In this document: one piece after another, positions 1 through 9,164 of the stretch
How the letters are laid out: each line of letters opens with the position of its first letter
How positions within the stretch are numbered: the stretch's first letter is position 1
Source of the DNA: Rubrivivax sp.
GTDB taxonomy: Bacteria > Pseudomonadota > Gammaproteobacteria > Burkholderiales > Burkholderiaceae_C
Direction: 5' to 3'
NCBI GenBank assembly: GCA_020720385.1
Contig: DYOR01000006.1
Span: 1-53,536, forward strand
Length of the DNA stretch: 53,536 nt
Position numbers and translations under genes: made by a program
Notes under the pieces: generated by a model
Told to the model about the DNA's origin: nothing
Databases searched by the model: none
The model's input: the letters and a program-made list of their open reading frames with translations, nothing else

Positions 1-54
1 CTCGCCCGCGGCCTGAAAGAGCAGCAGGATGGTCAAGCCACGAAGTGCATTCAT
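1..54 (-). CDS. CidA/LrgA family holin-like membrane protein, N-terminal fragment (runs off the left edge)
   Basis: Only the first 18 codons are present, reading from position 54 toward the window edge. The residues MNALRGLTILLLFQAAGE resemble the start of CidA/LrgA proteins: a short Asn-Ala-Leu-Arg-Gly lead into the first membrane helix, followed by Gln-x-x-Gly-Glu. Members of this family are small four-helix inner membrane proteins, described as holin-like or as transporters of small organic acids. A purine-rich stretch (gaggtgggg in transcript sense) lies just upstream and could be the ribosome binding site. The gene is divergent from dusA. The identification rests on a short stretch; the alternative is an unrelated membrane protein with a similar first helix. 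Confidence 0.6.
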   Translation of the reverse strand, partial: MNALRGLTILLLFQAAGE

Positions 55-281
55 CGTCGCCCCACCTCGATTCCTCCTCCACCGGCACCGGCCGCCCACG
101 GCGGCGCCTGCAGGCCCCGATTCTCCGCGCTGCGTCGGCTGGGTCGCCAACGGGTCGCCTGGTGAAGGCCGCGCGGACCGCACGCGGCTGCTTCGCGCGG
201 CATGGTCTACTCTTCATGTGGCGGCGGCGAAATGAGCCTCGCCTCGCCCCACCCACGCCAGGACCGAGAGGAAGAAGACCC

Positions 282-1289
282 GTGCGATCAGTTCCGTTAC
301 TCAGCCCGTGGCGCCTTTCGGTGGCCCCAATGCTGGACTGGACCGATCGCCACTGCCGTTTCTTCCACCGCCTGCTCAGCCGTGAGACGCGGCTGTACAC
401 GGAGATGGTGACCACCGGCGCGCTGCTGCACGGGGACGTGGCGCGGCACCTCGACTTCAACGTCGAGGAGCACCCGGTGGCGCTGCAGCTCGGCGGCAGC
501 GAGCCCGACGGCCTGGCCCATGCGGCGCGCCTGGCCACGCAGTGGGGCTACGACGAGGTCAACCTGAACTGCGGCTGCCCCAGCCCGCGCGTGCAGCGTG
601 GTGCCTTCGGCGCCTGCCTCATGCGCGAGCCGCTGCTCGTGGCCGACGGCGTGAAGGCCATGCGCGACGCCACCCACCTGCCGGTGACGGTGAAGCACCG
701 CATCGGCATCGGCCGCGAGGAGGGCTACGACTTCGTGCGCGACTTCGTCGGCACGGTGGCCGAGCGCGGCGGCTGCCGCGTCTTCATCGTGCACGCGCGC
801 AACGCCTGGCTCGAAGGCCTGAGCCCGAAGGCCAACCGCGAGGTGCCGCCGCTGCGCGCCGAAGTGGCCTGGCGCCTGAAGGCCGACTTCCCCGATTTGA
901 GCTTCGTCGTCAATGGGGGCATCACCGCGGATGAGCAGGTGCAGATGCAGCTGGAACACGTGGATGGCGTGATGGTCGGCCGCCATGCCTACCACGAACC
1001 CTGGGCGATGACGAGCTGGGACACGCGCTTCTTCGGCGCGGCGCCGCGGGCCCTGGAGCGCGACGAGGTGGAGGCGCAGATGGTGGCCTACATGAGCCTT
1101 CTTGCGGCCACCGGCGTGCCCTGGGCGCATGCCGCGCGCCACATGCTCGGCCTGCGCAACGGCCAGCCCGGAGCGCGGCGCTGGCGCCAGGTGTGGTCCG
1201 ACCACCGCCTGCGCGACGAGGCCCCGCAGGAGGTCTCGCGCCGCGCCCGTGCGGCCCTGGCCACGCACAATGCGGAACATGCAAACTGA
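282..1289 (+). CDS. dusA: tRNA-dihydrouridine(20/20a) synthase DusA
   Basis: This FMN enzyme reduces uridine to dihydrouridine in the D-loop of tRNAs, using NADPH. The reading frame stays open from 45, but the family begins near the motif APMLDWTDRH. I therefore place the start at GTG 282, preceded by the purine-rich stretch gagaggaag and giving 335 residues, close to E. coli DusA. The flavin-site motif NLNCGCPSPRVQ, containing the catalytic Cys of the GCP triplet, and the following GAFGACLM are present, as is the VTVKHRIGI strand of the TIM barrel. The stop is only 6 bp from the next gene, so dusA may be co-transcribed with the MTA genes; that link is likely positional rather than functional. 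Confidence 0.93.
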   Translation: MRSVPLLSPWRLSVAPMLDWTDRHCRFFHRLLSRETRLYTEMVTTGALLHGDVARHLDFNVEEHPVALQLGGSEPDGLAHAARLATQWGYDEVNLNCGCPSPRVQRGAFGACLMREPLLVADGVKAMRDATHLPVTVKHRIGIGREEGYDFVRDFVGTVAERGGCRVFIVHARNAWLEGLSPKANREVPPLRAEVAWRLKADFPDLSFVVNGGITADEQVQMQLEHVDGVMVGRHAYHEPWAMTSWDTRFFGAAPRALERDEVEAQMVAYMSLLAATGVPWAHAARHMLGLRNGQPGARRWRQVWSDHRLRDEAPQEVSRRARAALATHNAEHAN

Positions 1290-1295
1290 AAGGCG

Positions 1296-2179
<884 letters not shown>

Positions 2180-2183
<4 letters not shown>

Positions 2184-3274
2184 ACGTCGCAAACGTCGCA
2201 AGGCCGGGCCTGCGCCCGATCCGTGCGTTGCCGGGACGGCAGGGCGTGGAGGTGATCGACCAGCGGGCCTTGCCGCATGCGCTGCGCTTCGAGACGCTGG
2301 CCAGCGTCGAGGCCGTCGCCACTGCGATCCGCGAGATGTGGGTGCGAGGCGCGCCGCTCATCGGTGCGGCCGCGGCCTACGGCGTGGCGCTGCAGGCCAC
2401 GCAGGATGCCCGCGACGAGGCGCTGCACGCCGCCGGCGCGCGGCTGCAGGCGTCGCGCCCCACCGCAGTGAACCTGGCGTGGGCCGTGCAGCGCATGCAG
2501 CGTGTGCTGCGGGCCACGCCCTTGCACGAGCGCGCGCAAGCGGCATGGGACGAGGCCGACGCCATCGCCGAGGAAGACCTGCGCGTGAACCACGCCCTCG
2601 GTGAGCATGGCCTGGGCCTGCTGCGCGCCGTGGCCGCGCGCAAGAAGGACCCGGTGAACGTGCTCACGCACTGCAACGCCGGCTGGCTGGCGACGGTGGG
2701 TTGGGGCACCGCCACCTCGGCCCTCTATCAGGCGCATGCCGCGGGCATCGCCGTGCACGTGTGGGTCGACGAGACGCGGCCACGCAACCAGGGTGCCGGC
2801 CTCACCGCCTGGGAGCTGGGCCAGGCCGGCGTGCCGCACACGGTGATCGCCGACAACGCCGGCGGCCACCTCATGCAGCGCGGGAAGGTGGACCTGTGCA
2901 TCGTCGGCTGCGACCGCGTGGCGGCCAACGGCGACGTGTGCAACAAGATCGGCACCTACCTCAAGGCGTTGGCGGCGCACGACTGCGGCGTGCCCTTCTT
3001 CGTCGCCATGCCCGCCTCCACCCTCGACCTGCAATTGGCCGATGGCCAGCGCATCCCCATCGAGGAGCGCGATGGCCGCGAGCTGACGCATGTCGCCGGT
3101 CGCTCCGCCCCGGGCGAGGTGCTCGAGGTGCAGCTCACGCCCGATGGCACGGCGGTGGCCAACCCGGCCTTCGACGTCACGCCGGCGCGGCTCGTCACCG
3201 GGCTGATCACCGAGCGCGGCATCGTTGCCGCCGAGCCGCACGCGCTGCGCCGTCTGATGGAGGAGCGCTCATGA
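2180..3274 (+). CDS. mtnA: Methylthioribose-1-phosphate isomerase
   Basis: It converts the aldose 5-methylthioribose-1-phosphate to the ketose 5-methylthioribulose-1-phosphate. The 364-residue length is typical for MtnA. The family motifs are visible in order: MWVRGAPLIGAAAAYG near residue 55, LTHCNAGWLATVGWGTA carrying the catalytic Cys, and VGCDRVAANGDVCNKIGTY carrying the catalytic Asp. The start ATG at 2180 overlaps the mtnP stop, and the end overlaps the next ATG. The eIF2B-like fold is shared with ribose-1,5-bisphosphate isomerase, but the Cys and Asp motifs are those of MtnA. Confidence 0.94.
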
Positions 3275-3939
3275 GCAATGCTGCGGCCGAGAGGCAGGCG
3301 CGCGACGACACCGTGGCCGCGGTGCGCAAGCTCGACGCGCTGGGCATGAACCGCGGCAGCACCGGCAACCTCAGCCTGCGCTGGCCGGCGCAGGGGCAGG
3401 ACGGCATGCTCATCACGCCGACGGGCATGGGCGCCGACGACCTGAGGCCGCAGGACCTGGTGTGGGTGGGGGACGACGACAGCGTGGTCGGCGACTGGCA
3501 GCCTTCTTCGGAGTGGCACTTCCACCAGGCCATCTACCGCACCCGGCCCGAACTGCACGCGGTGGTGCACACGCACTCGATCCACGCCACGGCGCTGGCC
3601 TGCCTGGAGCGGCCGCTGCCGGCATTCCACTACATGGTCGCCGTGGCCGGCGGCGACGACGTGCCGCTGGTGCCGTACCACACCTTCGGCACCGAGGCGC
3701 TGTCGCACGCCGTGGCCCAGGCCATGCGCGCGCGCGATGCCTGCCTGCTCGCCCACCACGGCCTGGTGGCCGCGGGCGCCACGCTGGGGCAGGCGATGAA
3801 GGTGATGCAGGAGGTCGAGTCGCTGTGCGAGGTCTACCTCGAGGCACTGGCGGTGGCCGAGCCCGCCCTGCTGAGTGCACAGGACATGGCCGTGGTGATC
3901 ACCCGGTTCCGTAGCTACGGCCGCGCGGCACGCCCCTGA
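3271..3939 (+). CDS. Class II aldolase/adducin family protein, probable 5-methylthioribulose-1-phosphate aldolase (Ald2-like) or MtnB-like dehydratase
   Basis: The 222-residue protein belongs to the L-fuculose-1-phosphate aldolase / MtnB superfamily. The metal site is visible as HTHSIHA (two His), AHHGLVAAG (third His), and an upstream acidic residue in SEWHFH. Two functions fit: dehydration of methylthioribulose-1-phosphate (MtnB), or retro-aldol cleavage to DHAP and methylthioacetaldehyde (Ald2 of the shunt described in Rhodospirillum rubrum). The rest of the universal methionine salvage pathway (mtnC, mtnD, mtnE or mtnW/X) is not next door, and the mtnP-mtnA-aldolase order is that of the shunt, so I favour Ald2. 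The last 25 bp overlap the end of the convergent transporter gene. Confidence 0.72.
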   Translation: MSNAAAERQARDDTVAAVRKLDALGMNRGSTGNLSLRWPAQGQDGMLITPTGMGADDLRPQDLVWVGDDDSVVGDWQPSSEWHFHQAIYRTRPELHAVVHTHSIHATALACLERPLPAFHYMVAVAGGDDVPLVPYHTFGTEALSHAVAQAMRARDACLLAHHGLVAAGATLGQAMKVMQEVESLCEVYLEALAVAEPALLSAQDMAVVITRFRSYGRAARP

Positions 3940-4850
3940 ATCCCCGCGCTGGCAGCGCCGCGCTCGGGCCAGGTGGCCAGCAGCAGGCCGACCAGGGCGA
4001 GCACGAAGGCCGCCACGTGAGCGGGGCCGAAGCCCTCGCCGAGCACGACGATGCCCACCAGCGCGGCGGCTACCGGCAGCATCACCGTGAAGACGCCGGC
4101 GCGCGCGGAGGGCACGTGGCGCAGGCCCTGCATCCACAGCCACACCGTGACCATGCTCGCGGCGATGGCGTAGAACGCCAGCAGTGCCCAGACCGGCGCC
4201 ACCACGCGGGAGAAGTCGAAGGCCCAGGCCTGCCACAGCCCCAAGGGGGTGACCAGCGCCAGGCCCCACAGGTTGATGAGTGCGCTGATGCGCCGCGGCG
4301 AGACCTTGCCGGTGAGGCGCTTGCCGATGACCACGTAGGACGCTTCGCACAGCACCGCGCCGAGCAGCAGCGCGTAGCCCCAGCCTGACGCGGGAGTCAC
4401 CGAGGTCGACCCGCCGCGCGCCAGCGCCAGCAACGCGATGCCGCCCACCGCGCAGCCGATGGCCAGGGCCACGCGCGGCCGGATGCGCTCGCCGAGGAAG
4501 ACGCGCGCGAGCAAGGCCACCGCCGCGGGGATGGCGGCCATGACGACGCCGGCAGCCAGCGCCGAAGTGAGCTGCACGCCGTAGAGCATGCAGATGCTGA
4601 AGAGGAAGTTGCCGAGAAAGCTCTCCCAGAAGAGCAGCCGGCGGTCGTGCGCCGAGAGCCGGTTCTCGCCCGGCGCGCGGTGCACCCAGTGCAGCATGGC
4701 CACGGCGGCGATGGCGAAACGCAGCCAGGCCAGCAGCAGCACCGGAAACACCGCCAGCAGCAGCTTGGACAGCCCGACATAGCCGCCCACCAGGGCCATG
4801 CTGGCGGCCAGGCTGAGGTAGGCCCAGGCGGGCGCGGCGCCCCGGTTCAT
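3915..4850 (-). CDS. DMT superfamily (EamA-type) transporter
   Basis: The 311-residue protein is hydrophobic throughout, with about ten predicted membrane helices arranged as two EamA halves. Examples are the helix at SLAASMALVGGYVGLSKLL and the second-half stretch ending VLALVGLLLATWP. EamA proteins export amino acids, amines or other metabolites across the inner membrane. The specific substrate cannot be read from the sequence. The gene lies 6 bp behind the GlnT-like synthetase gene and probably ends that transcript, so export of a nitrogenous product or intermediate of amine degradation is a reasonable guess only. Its 3' end overlaps that of the convergent aldolase gene by 25 bp. Confidence 0.85.
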   Translation of the reverse strand: MNRGAAPAWAYLSLAASMALVGGYVGLSKLLLAVFPVLLLAWLRFAIAAVAMLHWVHRAPGENRLSAHDRRLLFWESFLGNFLFSICMLYGVQLTSALAAGVVMAAIPAAVALLARVFLGERIRPRVALAIGCAVGGIALLALARGGSTSVTPASGWGYALLLGAVLCEASYVVIGKRLTGKVSPRRISALINLWGLALVTPLGLWQAWAFDFSRVVAPVWALLAFYAIAASMVTVWLWMQGLRHVPSARAGVFTVMLPVAAALVGIVVLGEGFGPAHVAAFVLALVGLLLATWPERGAASAGIQGRAARP

Positions 4851-4856
4851 CGGGCG

Positions 4857-6182
4857 TCAGAACGCCGCAGCGTAGCGCTCGAGTTCCCAGGCGCTGACAT
4901 GGCGCGCGTAGCCGCTCCACTCGGCACGCTTGAGGCGCATGAACTCGCCGGCCAGCGTGTCGCCCAGCGCCGCGCAGACCACCGCGTCGGCCTGCAGCGC
5001 ATCCACCGCCTGCGCGAGCGACTGCGGCAGCAGCGCGATGCCGTGCTCGCGGATGCGCTTCAGAGGCCAGTCGAAAAGGTCGTCGGTGCAGTCCGCGCCG
5101 GGGTCGAGCTCGCGTTCGATGCCGTCCAGCCCCGCCGCCACCAGCGCGGCCGTGGCCAGGTAGGGGTTGGCGCTGGCGTCGGGCAGGCGCCACTCGAAGC
5201 GCCCGGGCAGGGTGCGCACCAGCGCCGTGCGGTTGTTCGGGCCCTGGGCGACGTAGGCCGGCGCCCAGGTCGTGCCGGAGAGGCTCTCGCCCACGGTGAG
5301 CCGCTTGTAGGAGTTGACGGTGGGCGCGGCCAGTGCGCACAGCGCGCCGGCATGGGCAAGCACGCCGGCGACGAACTGGCGCCCGAACCGGCTCAGGTTC
5401 GCGCCCGGGGTCTCGGGGTCGAAGACGCAGCGCTCGCCGGCCCACAGCGAGACATGGAAGTGCAGCCCGCTGCCGGGCTGGTCGGCGAAGGGCTTGGGCA
5501 TCATCGAAAAGACCATGCCGCGCTCCTCGGCCAGGTGGTGCGCGGCGAGCTTGAAGAGCATGAGGTGGTCGCAGCTGCGCAGCGCTTCGTCGAAGGCGAA
5601 ATTCACCTCGTACTGGCCGTGCGCGTCCTCGTGGTCGAGCTGCAGCACGTCCAGGCCGGCGGCGGCCAGGGCCTGGTGCAGGGCGTGCAGGAAGCCCAGC
5701 TGGCGCGGCAGCGACTTGAGGTCGTACGAGGGCTTGTCCAGCCGGTCGCGGTCATCGGCAGGCAGCCAGGTGCCGGCCGCGCCGCGCCTGAGCAGGAAGA
5801 ACTCGGGCTCGATGCCGATGCGCAGCGTCCAGCCGCGCGCCGCCAGCCGCGCCAGCGCGCGTTGCAGCACCTGGCGCGGGCAAGCGTCGAAGGGCTGTCC
5901 GTCGACGTAGCCGTCGCCGACGATGCGCGCCACGCCGGGCATCCAGGGCAGCGGCTGTGCCGTGCCGGCATCGCCGCGCGCGTAGTACTCCGAGCGCGGC
6001 CCGCTGCGTGGCAGGCCCGTGCCCCAGATCGAGGGGCCGGCGAACCCGGCACCGCTGCGCAGCACCTCGCCCAGGTGCGCCAGCGGCACGAGCTTGCCCT
6101 TGGCGCAGCCATGCACGTCGGTGAACTGCACGAGCAGCGTGTGCACGCCGGCCTGCTGCAGGCGCTGCTGGAGGTCGCTCAT
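4857..6182 (-). CDS. glnT: Type III glutamine synthetase-family protein (GlnT-like)
   Basis: The 441-residue protein belongs to the glutamine synthetase family that ligates glutamate to ammonia or an amine using ATP. It begins with a beta-grasp segment (QFTDVHGCAKGKLVPL), followed by GIEPEFFLL (first metal-site Glu), LDHEDAHGQYEVNF, GSGLHFHVSLW (ammonium-site His region) and GPNNRTALVR. The SGTTWAPAYVAQGPNNRT segment and the short C-terminal part match the GlnT group first described in rhizobia and not GlnA. It may recapture ammonium released by amine catabolism, or act as an amine glutamylation enzyme alongside the PuuA-like protein at 16147-17514. Its upstream region contains the inverted repeat element at 6189-6349. 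Confidence 0.82.
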   Translation of the reverse strand: MSDLQQRLQQAGVHTLLVQFTDVHGCAKGKLVPLAHLGEVLRSGAGFAGPSIWGTGLPRSGPRSEYYARGDAGTAQPLPWMPGVARIVGDGYVDGQPFDACPRQVLQRALARLAARGWTLRIGIEPEFFLLRRGAAGTWLPADDRDRLDKPSYDLKSLPRQLGFLHALHQALAAAGLDVLQLDHEDAHGQYEVNFAFDEALRSCDHLMLFKLAAHHLAEERGMVFSMMPKPFADQPGSGLHFHVSLWAGERCVFDPETPGANLSRFGRQFVAGVLAHAGALCALAAPTVNSYKRLTVGESLSGTTWAPAYVAQGPNNRTALVRTLPGRFEWRLPDASANPYLATAALVAAGLDGIERELDPGADCTDDLFDWPLKRIREHGIALLPQSLAQAVDALQADAVVCAALGDTLAGEFMRLKRAEWSGYARHVSAWELERYAAAF

Positions 6183-6188
6183 GGCATC

Positions 6189-6349
6189 AGAGCTTGTGAA
6201 GTATTCCGGCGCGCCCGAGCGGGAGTCCGAAACGGTGTCGATCTAGGCGCAAAGCACAGCCGTAGCCCAGGCTACGGCGAGCATTTGCAACGACGAGCGG
6301 CGCAGTTGCGGGCGCACGAGCGGGTGTGGTGGAATGCTTCACAAGCTCT
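6189..6349. repeat. 161-bp element with near-perfect 19-bp terminal inverted repeats and an internal hairpin
   Basis: The left end, 6189-6207 (agagcttgtgaagtattcc), is the reverse complement of the right end, 6331-6349, except for one base. Inside is a strong internal hairpin at 6249-6288, built around ccgtagcc-ca-ggctacgg (6260-6277) with imperfect extension on both sides. No protein is encoded. The element fills almost the entire gap between gabT and the GlnT-like gene, and its right end reaches the gabT stop codon. The shape suggests a MITE-like or REP-type dispersed element. It could also act as a structured intergenic region in the mRNA. No second copy occurs in this window. Confidence 0.75.
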
Positions 6350-7620
6350 CAGGCCGAACCGAGGGCGTCGCGCAGGATGGCCAGCGCCTCGTCGAACACC
6401 GGCTCGGGCGTGTTCAGCGGAAAGAGGAAACGCAGCACGTTGGCATCCACCCCGCAGCTGAGCAGGATCAGCCCGCGCGCCAGCGCCTGCGCCTGCACGC
6501 GCCGGGTGAACTCGGCATCGGGCTGGCCGCTGCCGGGCTGGCGGAACTCCACCGCCACCATCGCACCCAGCCCGCGCACCTCGGCGATCTGCGGCACCTG
6601 CGCACGCTGCGCCTCCAGCGCCGCGCGCAGGCGCGCGCCGAGCATGGCGCCGCGCTCGGGCAGCCGCTCCTCGGCCATGATCTCGACCACCGCCAGCGCC
6701 GCGGCGATGGCCATCGGGTTGCCGGCGTAGGTGCCGCCCAGGCCGCCGGGGGCCGGCGCGTCCATGATCTCGGCGCGGCCCGTCACGGCCGAGAGCGGCA
6801 GGCCCGCGGCCAGGCTCTTGGCGCTGATGACGAGGTCGGGCACGACGCCGAAGTGTTCCATGGCGTAGAGCTTGCCGGTGCGGCCGAAGCCGCTCTGCAC
6901 CTCGTCGGCGACGAGCACGATGCCATGCTCATCGCACAGCGCGCGCAGCCAGTGCACGGCCTCGGCCTGGATGACGTTGAAGCCGCCCTCGCCCTGCACC
7001 GGCTCGAAGACGATCGCGGCCACGCGCGCGGGCTCGATGTCGGCCTTGAAGAGCTGCTGCACGGCCCGCTTCACCTCGGCCAGGTCGACACCCTGGGCAG
7101 GGAAGGGGGCGTGGTAGATCTCGGCCGGGAAGGGGCCGAAGCCGGCCTTGTAGGGCTGCACCTTGCCGGTGAGGGCCACGGCGAAGAGGCTGCGCCCGTG
7201 GAAGGCGCCGCCGAAGGCGATGACGCCCGAGCGGCGCGTGTGATAGCGCGCAATCTTGATGGCGTTTTCCACGGCTTCGGCGCCGGTGGAGAAGAAGGCC
7301 GTCTTCTTGGCGTGGCTGCCCGGCGTGAGGGCGTTGAGCTTTTCCGCCAGCGCGACGTAGCCCTCGTAAGGCACCACCTGCCAGCAGGTGTGCGTGAAGC
7401 GCTCGAGCTGCGCCGCCAGCGCCGCCTTGACTTTGGCGTGGCCGTGGCCCACGTTCATCACGGCGATGCCGCCGGCGAAGTCGATGAAGCGCCGGCCCTG
7501 CACGTCCCACAGCTCGGCGCCCTGGGCACGCTCGGCGAAGAAGGGCGCCATCACCCCCACGCCACGCGGCGTGGCCGCGGCCTTGCGCGCCAGGATCTGC
7601 TCGTTGAGCGCGGGCGTCAT
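6349..7620 (-). CDS. gabT: 4-aminobutyrate aminotransferase
   Basis: This PLP enzyme moves the amino group of GABA to 2-oxoglutarate, giving succinate semialdehyde and glutamate: the end step of putrescine breakdown. The 423-residue protein is a class III aminotransferase. It has the cofactor phosphate site FFSTGAEAVENAIK, the FGGAFHGRS segment, the FEPVQGEGGF motif, the LVADEVQSGFGRTG strand with the Asp that contacts the PLP ring nitrogen, and the Schiff-base Lys in VISAKSLAAGLP. The start ATG at 7620 overlaps the stop of the upstream aldehyde dehydrogenase (ATGA), so the two are coupled. GabT and not a putrescine transaminase is indicated by the overall match along the protein. Confidence 0.93.
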   Translation of the reverse strand: MTPALNEQILARKAAATPRGVGVMAPFFAERAQGAELWDVQGRRFIDFAGGIAVMNVGHGHAKVKAALAAQLERFTHTCWQVVPYEGYVALAEKLNALTPGSHAKKTAFFSTGAEAVENAIKIARYHTRRSGVIAFGGAFHGRSLFAVALTGKVQPYKAGFGPFPAEIYHAPFPAQGVDLAEVKRAVQQLFKADIEPARVAAIVFEPVQGEGGFNVIQAEAVHWLRALCDEHGIVLVADEVQSGFGRTGKLYAMEHFGVVPDLVISAKSLAAGLPLSAVTGRAEIMDAPAPGGLGGTYAGNPMAIAAALAVVEIMAEERLPERGAMLGARLRAALEAQRAQVPQIAEVRGLGAMVAVEFRQPGSGQPDAEFTRRVQAQALARGLILLSCGVDANVLRFLFPLNTPEPVFDEALAILRDALGSA

Positions 7621-9122
7621 GCCTTGTCCGCCTCGATGCGCAGCCAGGTGGTCTTCAGCTCGGTGTACTTGTCGAAGGCGTGCAGGCTCTTGTCGCGCCC
7701 GTTGCCGCTTTGCTTGTAGCCGCCGAAGGGCACGGTGATGTCGTCCTCGTCGTACTGGTTCACGTGCACCGTGCCCGCGCGCAGCGCGCGCGCCACGCGG
7801 TGCGCGCGGCTCAGGTGGTCGCTCCACACGCTGGCCTGCAGGCCGTAGGGGCTGTCGTTGGCCAGGGCGATGGCCTCGGATTCGGTGTGGAAGCGGATCA
7901 CGCTCATCACCGGCCCGAAGATCTCCTCGCGGGCGATCTTCATGCCGTTGGCCACGCCGTCGAAGACCGTGGGTTCGACGTAGAAGCCACCGCTCTCGCC
8001 GCGCGCCTGGCGGCCACCGGCGACGCAGCGCGCGCCCTCGCCGCGGCCGGCCTCGATGTAGCCCATCACCGTGCGCAGCTGTGTTTCGTCGACCAGTGCA
8101 CCCATCACCGTGCCGGGGTGCAGCGGGTCGGCCGGGGCGTACTTGGGTGCCTGCGCCGCGACGATGGCAACGAACTCGTCGGCCACGGAGTCGTGCACGA
8201 GCACGCGCGAGGGTGCATTGCAGCTCTCGCCCTGGTTGAAGAAGAGGCTCGCGGCCACGGTCTCGGCGGCGCGCTGCAGGTCGGCGAAGTCGGGGAAGAC
8301 GATGAACGCCGACTTGCCGCCGAGCTCGTTGTAGACACGCTTGAGGTTGGAACGGCTGGCGTACTCGAGCATGCGTCGCCCGGTGCGCGTGGAGCCGGTG
8401 AAGGCAATGGCGTCGACGTCCATGTGCAGGGCCAGCGCCTCGCCCGCCTCGGCACCAAAGCCCGGCACGACATTGAACACGCCCGGCGGGATGCCCGCCT
8501 CGACCGCCAGTTCGGCCAGTCGCAGCGCCGTGAGCGGGCTCTTCTCGCTCGGCTTGAGGACCACCGAGTTGCCGGCCGCCAGCGCCGGGCCAAGCTTCCA
8601 GGCGGCCATGATCATGGGGTAGTTCCAGGGCACGATGGCCCCGACCACGCCCATCGGTTCACGCGTCACCAGCGCCAGCGCATTCGAGCCGGTGGGTGCG
8701 ATCTCGTCGTAGATCTTGTCCACCGCCTCGGCGTACCAGGCGATGCAGCGCGCGGTGCTGGGTACATCCACGGCGAGCGAATACTGGATCGGCTTGCCCA
8801 TGTCCAGCGTCTCGAGCAGGGCGAGCTCTTCCTTGGCGGCGAGGATCTTCTCGGCAAAGCGTTGCAGCAATCGCTTGCGCACGGCCGGCGGCATGCCCGC
8901 CCAGCGGGCATCGTCGAAAGCCGCGCGCGCGCTGGCCACGGCGCCATCGATGTCCGCTGCGGCGCCGCGTGCCACGCCACCGAGCAGGCGCCCGTCGATG
9001 GGCGAGTGCTTGGCGAAGGCCTCGCCGCTGGCGGCCGCGCGGCGCTGGCCGTCGACGAGCATGCGGCCGTCGGCGCGCAGCGTGGCGGCACGCTCGTGCC
9101 AGTTCGGGAGGTTGGTGTTCAT
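7617..9122 (-). CDS. puuC: Aldehyde dehydrogenase, probable gamma-glutamyl-gamma-aminobutyraldehyde dehydrogenase (PuuC-like)
   Basis: The 501-residue NAD(P)-dependent aldehyde dehydrogenase oxidises an aldehyde to the acid. In putrescine catabolism this turns gamma-glutamyl-aminobutyraldehyde, or free aminobutyraldehyde, into the corresponding acid. Visible landmarks are the nucleotide-binding GVVGAIVPWNYPM, LKPSEKSPL, FTGSTRTGRR, the general base Glu in YNELGGKSAF, and the catalytic Cys in FNQGESCNAPSR. PuuC-type enzymes are broad, so it could also oxidise succinate semialdehyde, for which no separate gabD is present here. It is preceded by the outer membrane protein gene and overlaps gabT by 4 bp. 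Confidence 0.88.
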   Translation of the reverse strand: MNTNLPNWHERAATLRADGRMLVDGQRRAAASGEAFAKHSPIDGRLLGGVARGAAADIDGAVASARAAFDDARWAGMPPAVRKRLLQRFAEKILAAKEELALLETLDMGKPIQYSLAVDVPSTARCIAWYAEAVDKIYDEIAPTGSNALALVTREPMGVVGAIVPWNYPMIMAAWKLGPALAAGNSVVLKPSEKSPLTALRLAELAVEAGIPPGVFNVVPGFGAEAGEALALHMDVDAIAFTGSTRTGRRMLEYASRSNLKRVYNELGGKSAFIVFPDFADLQRAAETVAASLFFNQGESCNAPSRVLVHDSVADEFVAIVAAQAPKYAPADPLHPGTVMGALVDETQLRTVMGYIEAGRGEGARCVAGGRQARGESGGFYVEPTVFDGVANGMKIAREEIFGPVMSVIRFHTESEAIALANDSPYGLQASVWSDHLSRAHRVARALRAGTVHVNQYDEDDITVPFGGYKQSGNGRDKSLHAFDKYTELKTTWLRIEADKA

Positions 9123-9164
9123 CGGACGGCCCTGGCTCGGATGTGGACGGCGCGGCGGCCCGCC

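Noticed and set aside
2956-5445. Open frame of 829 codons on the minus strand across mtnA, the aldolase, the transporter and the GlnT-like gene
   Set aside because: It crosses genes on both strands and is rich in Arg and Gly with no domain; it exists because of GC bias.
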